NCBI GenBank assembly: GCA_021790075.1
Contig: JAJYIN010000026.1
Coordinates: 1 to 14,872 of the forward strand
Source: Actinomycetes bacterium
Lineage (GTDB): Bacteria > Actinomycetota > Thermoleophilia > BMS3ABIN01
DNA length: 14,872 nucleotides
Direction: 5' to 3'
Shown here: positions 12,542-14,872 of the stretch, in pieces
Numbering within the stretch: position 1 is the first letter of the stretch
How the letters are laid out: each line of letters starts with the position of its first letter
Position numbers and translations under genes: made by a program
The notes under the pieces: model-generated
What the model saw: the letters and a program-made list of their open reading frames with translations, nothing else
The model's database searches: none
Told to the model about the DNA's origin: nothing

Positions 12542-14872
12542 CTACTGGGTATAGGCAGTGTACAGCAGCGTGGTGGAATAACTGCCCGACGTCGCCAGAC
12601 TTGGGACCGCCAGCCGGAAATCGAAATAGAAAGACCGGGCGCCGGGTATCTGTCCGCTGGTGATGACCGTCTCGGCGGGCGACTTGACCATGGATTGATA
12701 TGCGCCAGGCAAATCAGCATCGTTTTTCCATTGCAGGTTGGAGATATCAATAGCACTGACGGGGCTTGATTCGACCAGGTCGCCGGCAGCCGACACCTTC
12801 AGACCCCAGGGAGCGCTTGAATTCACTGAGAGGTCGACCGCATACGGCGGCGTGGCGGCGGCGCCGACGTCATAGGTCGTCCCCGGGCTGACGTTTCCGA
12901 AATCGACGGAGCCGGAGCCAAATGAGCCGTCACGGTTAAAAGTGGCGTTGACGGTCATGGTGATGGTATCCGGCGCCGGGAGGTACTGCACCACCAGTTT
13001 CGGCCGCTGGGCCGGATTGGCGTTGTATTCGGCCGAGCGATAGGTCTTGAAATCCCTGGTGTTGCTTTCCGTGACCTTTTTGATGAAAACCCCGTTATTT
13101 GCTACAGAACCATTTACCCAGTTCTGCGTGAGCGCGGTCACGTCGAAATTGACCCAGATATTGGTGCCGTTGGGCGCATTGGCGGTGGCCTGCGCCGCGG
13201 GGTTGAAGTCGCCGCCCCAGGCCGTCCAGTTGTTGACGCCGTCATAAGTGTTCCAGGTGGCGCCGTTACCGGTGGCCTGGGCATTGCCCGTGCCCTGCTT
13301 CCAGGCGCGGGCGGCGCCGTAGACGCCCAGCTGCGGGGTGGCGGTGCTGGCCTGGGCGTACTGATAGAGGGAGAGGGTGGCGCTCTGGATTACGGACCCG
13401 GCCGGTATCGCCGACAGGTCGAACCTGAGCGCACCGCGGAAGATTCCGGCGTTGTTGTTGCCCGCGCGGATGAAGGTGGAAATGCCATAATTGAGGTTGG
13501 GTCTGGAGCTGAAGATCGTAGTATCGGATGCCGTGCCGGCAGCAGGCTGAATTACCAGCTGCGCTGCCGTATGGAAAACGAAATCGCCGGAAGTGGCTTG
13601 GTTGCCGGCGGCGTCGGAGGATATCACCCGGTAGTGATAAAGAGTGTCAGGCGCCAGCCCGGTGAGGGTGACAGAATGCTGGTTCACCAGAGTGGCGTCC
13701 ACAGGACTGGTGGAGCCATAGCTGGTAGTGGTGCCGAACTCCACCTGGGAGCTGGAATCCTCATCTGTGGACCATTTGATATCCGCGCCCGTAAGAGTGA
13801 TATTTTCGCTGCGGACCTCGCCGATGTTGGGAGCTCTGGTGTCGGCGCCGGTCCACTCGATGGTGAGCCGGGGCCGCAGCGAGCCGTCGGCGGCGTAATC
13901 GGATGACACAAAGCGTTTCAGATCGCTGCCGGCGGGATTCTCGACGGATCGTTTGACCAAAACGCCGTAATTAGGTGCTGTACCGTCTATCCAGGACTGA
14001 GTCAGTCCCGTGATGTCCCAGTCGACCCAGGCTCCGGTGGAGTCAGGCGCGATGGCGCTGGCGCCGGGTACCGGATCGAAGCCGCCGCCGGCGGTGAGCC
14101 AGCTCGACTGGCCGTCTGATGTATTCCAGGTGGCGCCGTCGCCCGTGGCGGAGCCGGCGCCGGTGCCTTCTTTCCAGTCCGCCGTCAGGCGGTGGGCATC
14201 CAGCACCGGCGTGCTGTGGTCGCCCTCGGCAACCTGGTAGAGCGACATGGTGGCGCTGTTGATGGTGGCGCCGGCGGGAATACCCGCCAGATCGAAACGC
14301 AGGACGCTCCTCATGGTGCCGTAATCGGGACTGGCGAGATCACCGGCCCGCAGGTATTCCTCCGCTCCTCGGTTCCAGTCCGGCCGGGCGGTGCCGTAAT
14401 TGGTATCCCGGCCCAGCGCCGGGTACGGTTGCAAAATGGTGATATTTGCGGTGTGAAAGCTGCTCTCCGCCGAAACGGCGGCGTTGCCGGCCGGATCAGT
14501 GGACCGTACCCGGTAATAGTAAGTCGTGTTTGGCTTCAGACCCGTGAGCGTCTGGCTGTGGCTGGTGACCGGCGCCGGGTCCAGAGTGGTCGAATACGGA
14601 TAACTGCCCGGGCTGGTGCCGTAGTCCACCTGAGAGCCTGCCGGCTCGTTGGTGGTCCAGTTGACAGTGGCGCTGGAGCTGTGTACCGGCGACGCCCCTA
14701 TTCCTGAAATCACGGGCGGGTGATTATCGACACTCACCTGGACTGCGGCCACCCCGGTGTTGTAGGCGCGGTCGGTGGCGGTGAGGCGGAGCGTGTAAAG
14801 GCCGTCGGGAACGGCGGTGGTATCCCAGTTGCCCAGCAGGCCGCCGGTGACCGGGGTATAGGCTTCTCCTCC
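12542..14872 (-). CDS. Large surface protein with Ig, FN3 and DNRLRE domains and WxL-like C-terminus (5' end outside window)
   Basis: The frame is open from the TAG at 12542 to the window edge, giving 776 residues with no start; an internal GTG at 14752 is not the real beginning. Numbering from the edge: the end of an Ig-like domain (1-50, WDTTAVPDGLYTLRLTATD); FN3 domain 1 (51-142); a DNRLRE-type domain (about 143-341) with TNYG, RSVLRFDLAGIPAGATI, GDGATWNTSDG and a final RPRLTIEW; FN3 domain 2 (347-436); a second DNRLRE-type domain (about 437-631) with the same landmarks; and a WxL-like C-terminal domain (about 635-776) with APWGLKV, SNLQWKN and the closing SGSYSTTLLYTAY. DNRLRE domains are non-catalytic beta-sandwiches common in cell-surface proteins, some binding glycans. 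No membrane anchor or LPXTG is present, so attachment may be through the last domain. It is convergent with the small secreted protein gene. Confidence 0.9.
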   Translation of the reverse strand, partial: GGEAYTPVTGGLLGNWDTTAVPDGLYTLRLTATDRAYNTGVAAVQVSVDNHPPVISGIGASPVHSSSATVNWTTNEPAGSQVDYGTSPGSYPYSTTLDPAPVTSHSQTLTGLKPNTTYYYRVRSTDPAGNAAVSAESSFHTANITILQPYPALGRDTNYGTARPDWNRGAEEYLRAGDLASPDYGTMRSVLRFDLAGIPAGATINSATMSLYQVAEGDHSTPVLDAHRLTADWKEGTGAGSATGDGATWNTSDGQSSWLTAGGGFDPVPGASAIAPDSTGAWVDWDITGLTQSWIDGTAPNYGVLVKRSVENPAGSDLKRFVSSDYAADGSLRPRLTIEWTGADTRAPNIGEVRSENITLTGADIKWSTDEDSSSQVEFGTTTSYGSTSPVDATLVNQHSVTLTGLAPDTLYHYRVISSDAAGNQATSGDFVFHTAAQLVIQPAAGTASDTTIFSSRPNLNYGISTFIRAGNNNAGIFRGALRFDLSAIPAGSVIQSATLSLYQYAQASTATPQLGVYGAARAWKQGTGNAQATGNGATWNTYDGVNNWTAWGGDFNPAAQATANAPNGTNIWVNFDVTALTQNWVNGSVANNGVFIKKVTESNTRDFKTYRSAEYNANPAQRPKLVVQYLPAPDTITMTVNATFNRDGSFGSGSVDFGNVSPGTTYDVGAAATPPYAVDLSVNSSAPWGLKVSAAGDLVESSPVSAIDISNLQWKNDADLPGAYQSMVKSPAETVITSGQIPGARSFYFDFRLAVPSLATSGSYSTTLLYTAYTQ

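Overview
The window suggests a high-GC, probably monoderm bacterium, most likely a deep-branching actinomycetote. The reasons are an LPXTG sorting signal, DUF916/WxL-type surface proteins, GTG and TTG starts, U-tract terminators and a standard primary sigma factor. The phylum is inferred from general character, not from a marker search. The genes are mainly for cell-surface proteins and extracellular polysaccharide, plus two housekeeping blocks.

Layout. 1-163: 3' end of an LPXTG-anchored protein. 209-1446: polysaccharide deacetylase broken by two frameshifts. 1532-2503 (-): diguanylate cyclase with GGDEF and an RxxD inhibition site. 2664-5075 (-): secreted GH26 glycosidase with an Ig-like domain and four 97-residue repeats. 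5084-5200 (-): a c-di-GMP-I (GEMM-I) riboswitch directly upstream of the GH26 gene. 5318-5619: decayed glycosyltransferase-2 fragment. 5620-7073: rpoD with promoters and terminator. 7157-9288 (-): ccdA-tlpA-TPR thiol-redox/cytochrome c biogenesis operon. 9543-9830: promoter, a second c-di-GMP-I riboswitch and a terminator. 9912-11986: small secreted WxL-like protein plus DUF916-type membrane protein with a cytoplasmic helical-repeat tail. 12085-12357: small secreted protein. 12384-12470: four degenerate direct repeats. 12542-14872 (-): Ig/FN3/DNRLRE surface protein with a WxL-like C-terminus, its 5' end outside the window.

The most interesting feature is a possible local c-di-GMP circuit. One diguanylate cyclase lies between or near two c-di-GMP riboswitches, and each switch precedes a surface or matrix gene. 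In the GH26 leader, the closing helix of the aptamer would pair with the Shine-Dalgarno sequence, so c-di-GMP is predicted to switch translation off. The WxL-like/DUF916 leader instead has an intrinsic terminator between aptamer and gene; the sign of that switch cannot be read by eye. Both aptamers align with the known Vc2 core, including the ligand-contacting positions. The link between the cyclase and these two switches is inference from proximity.
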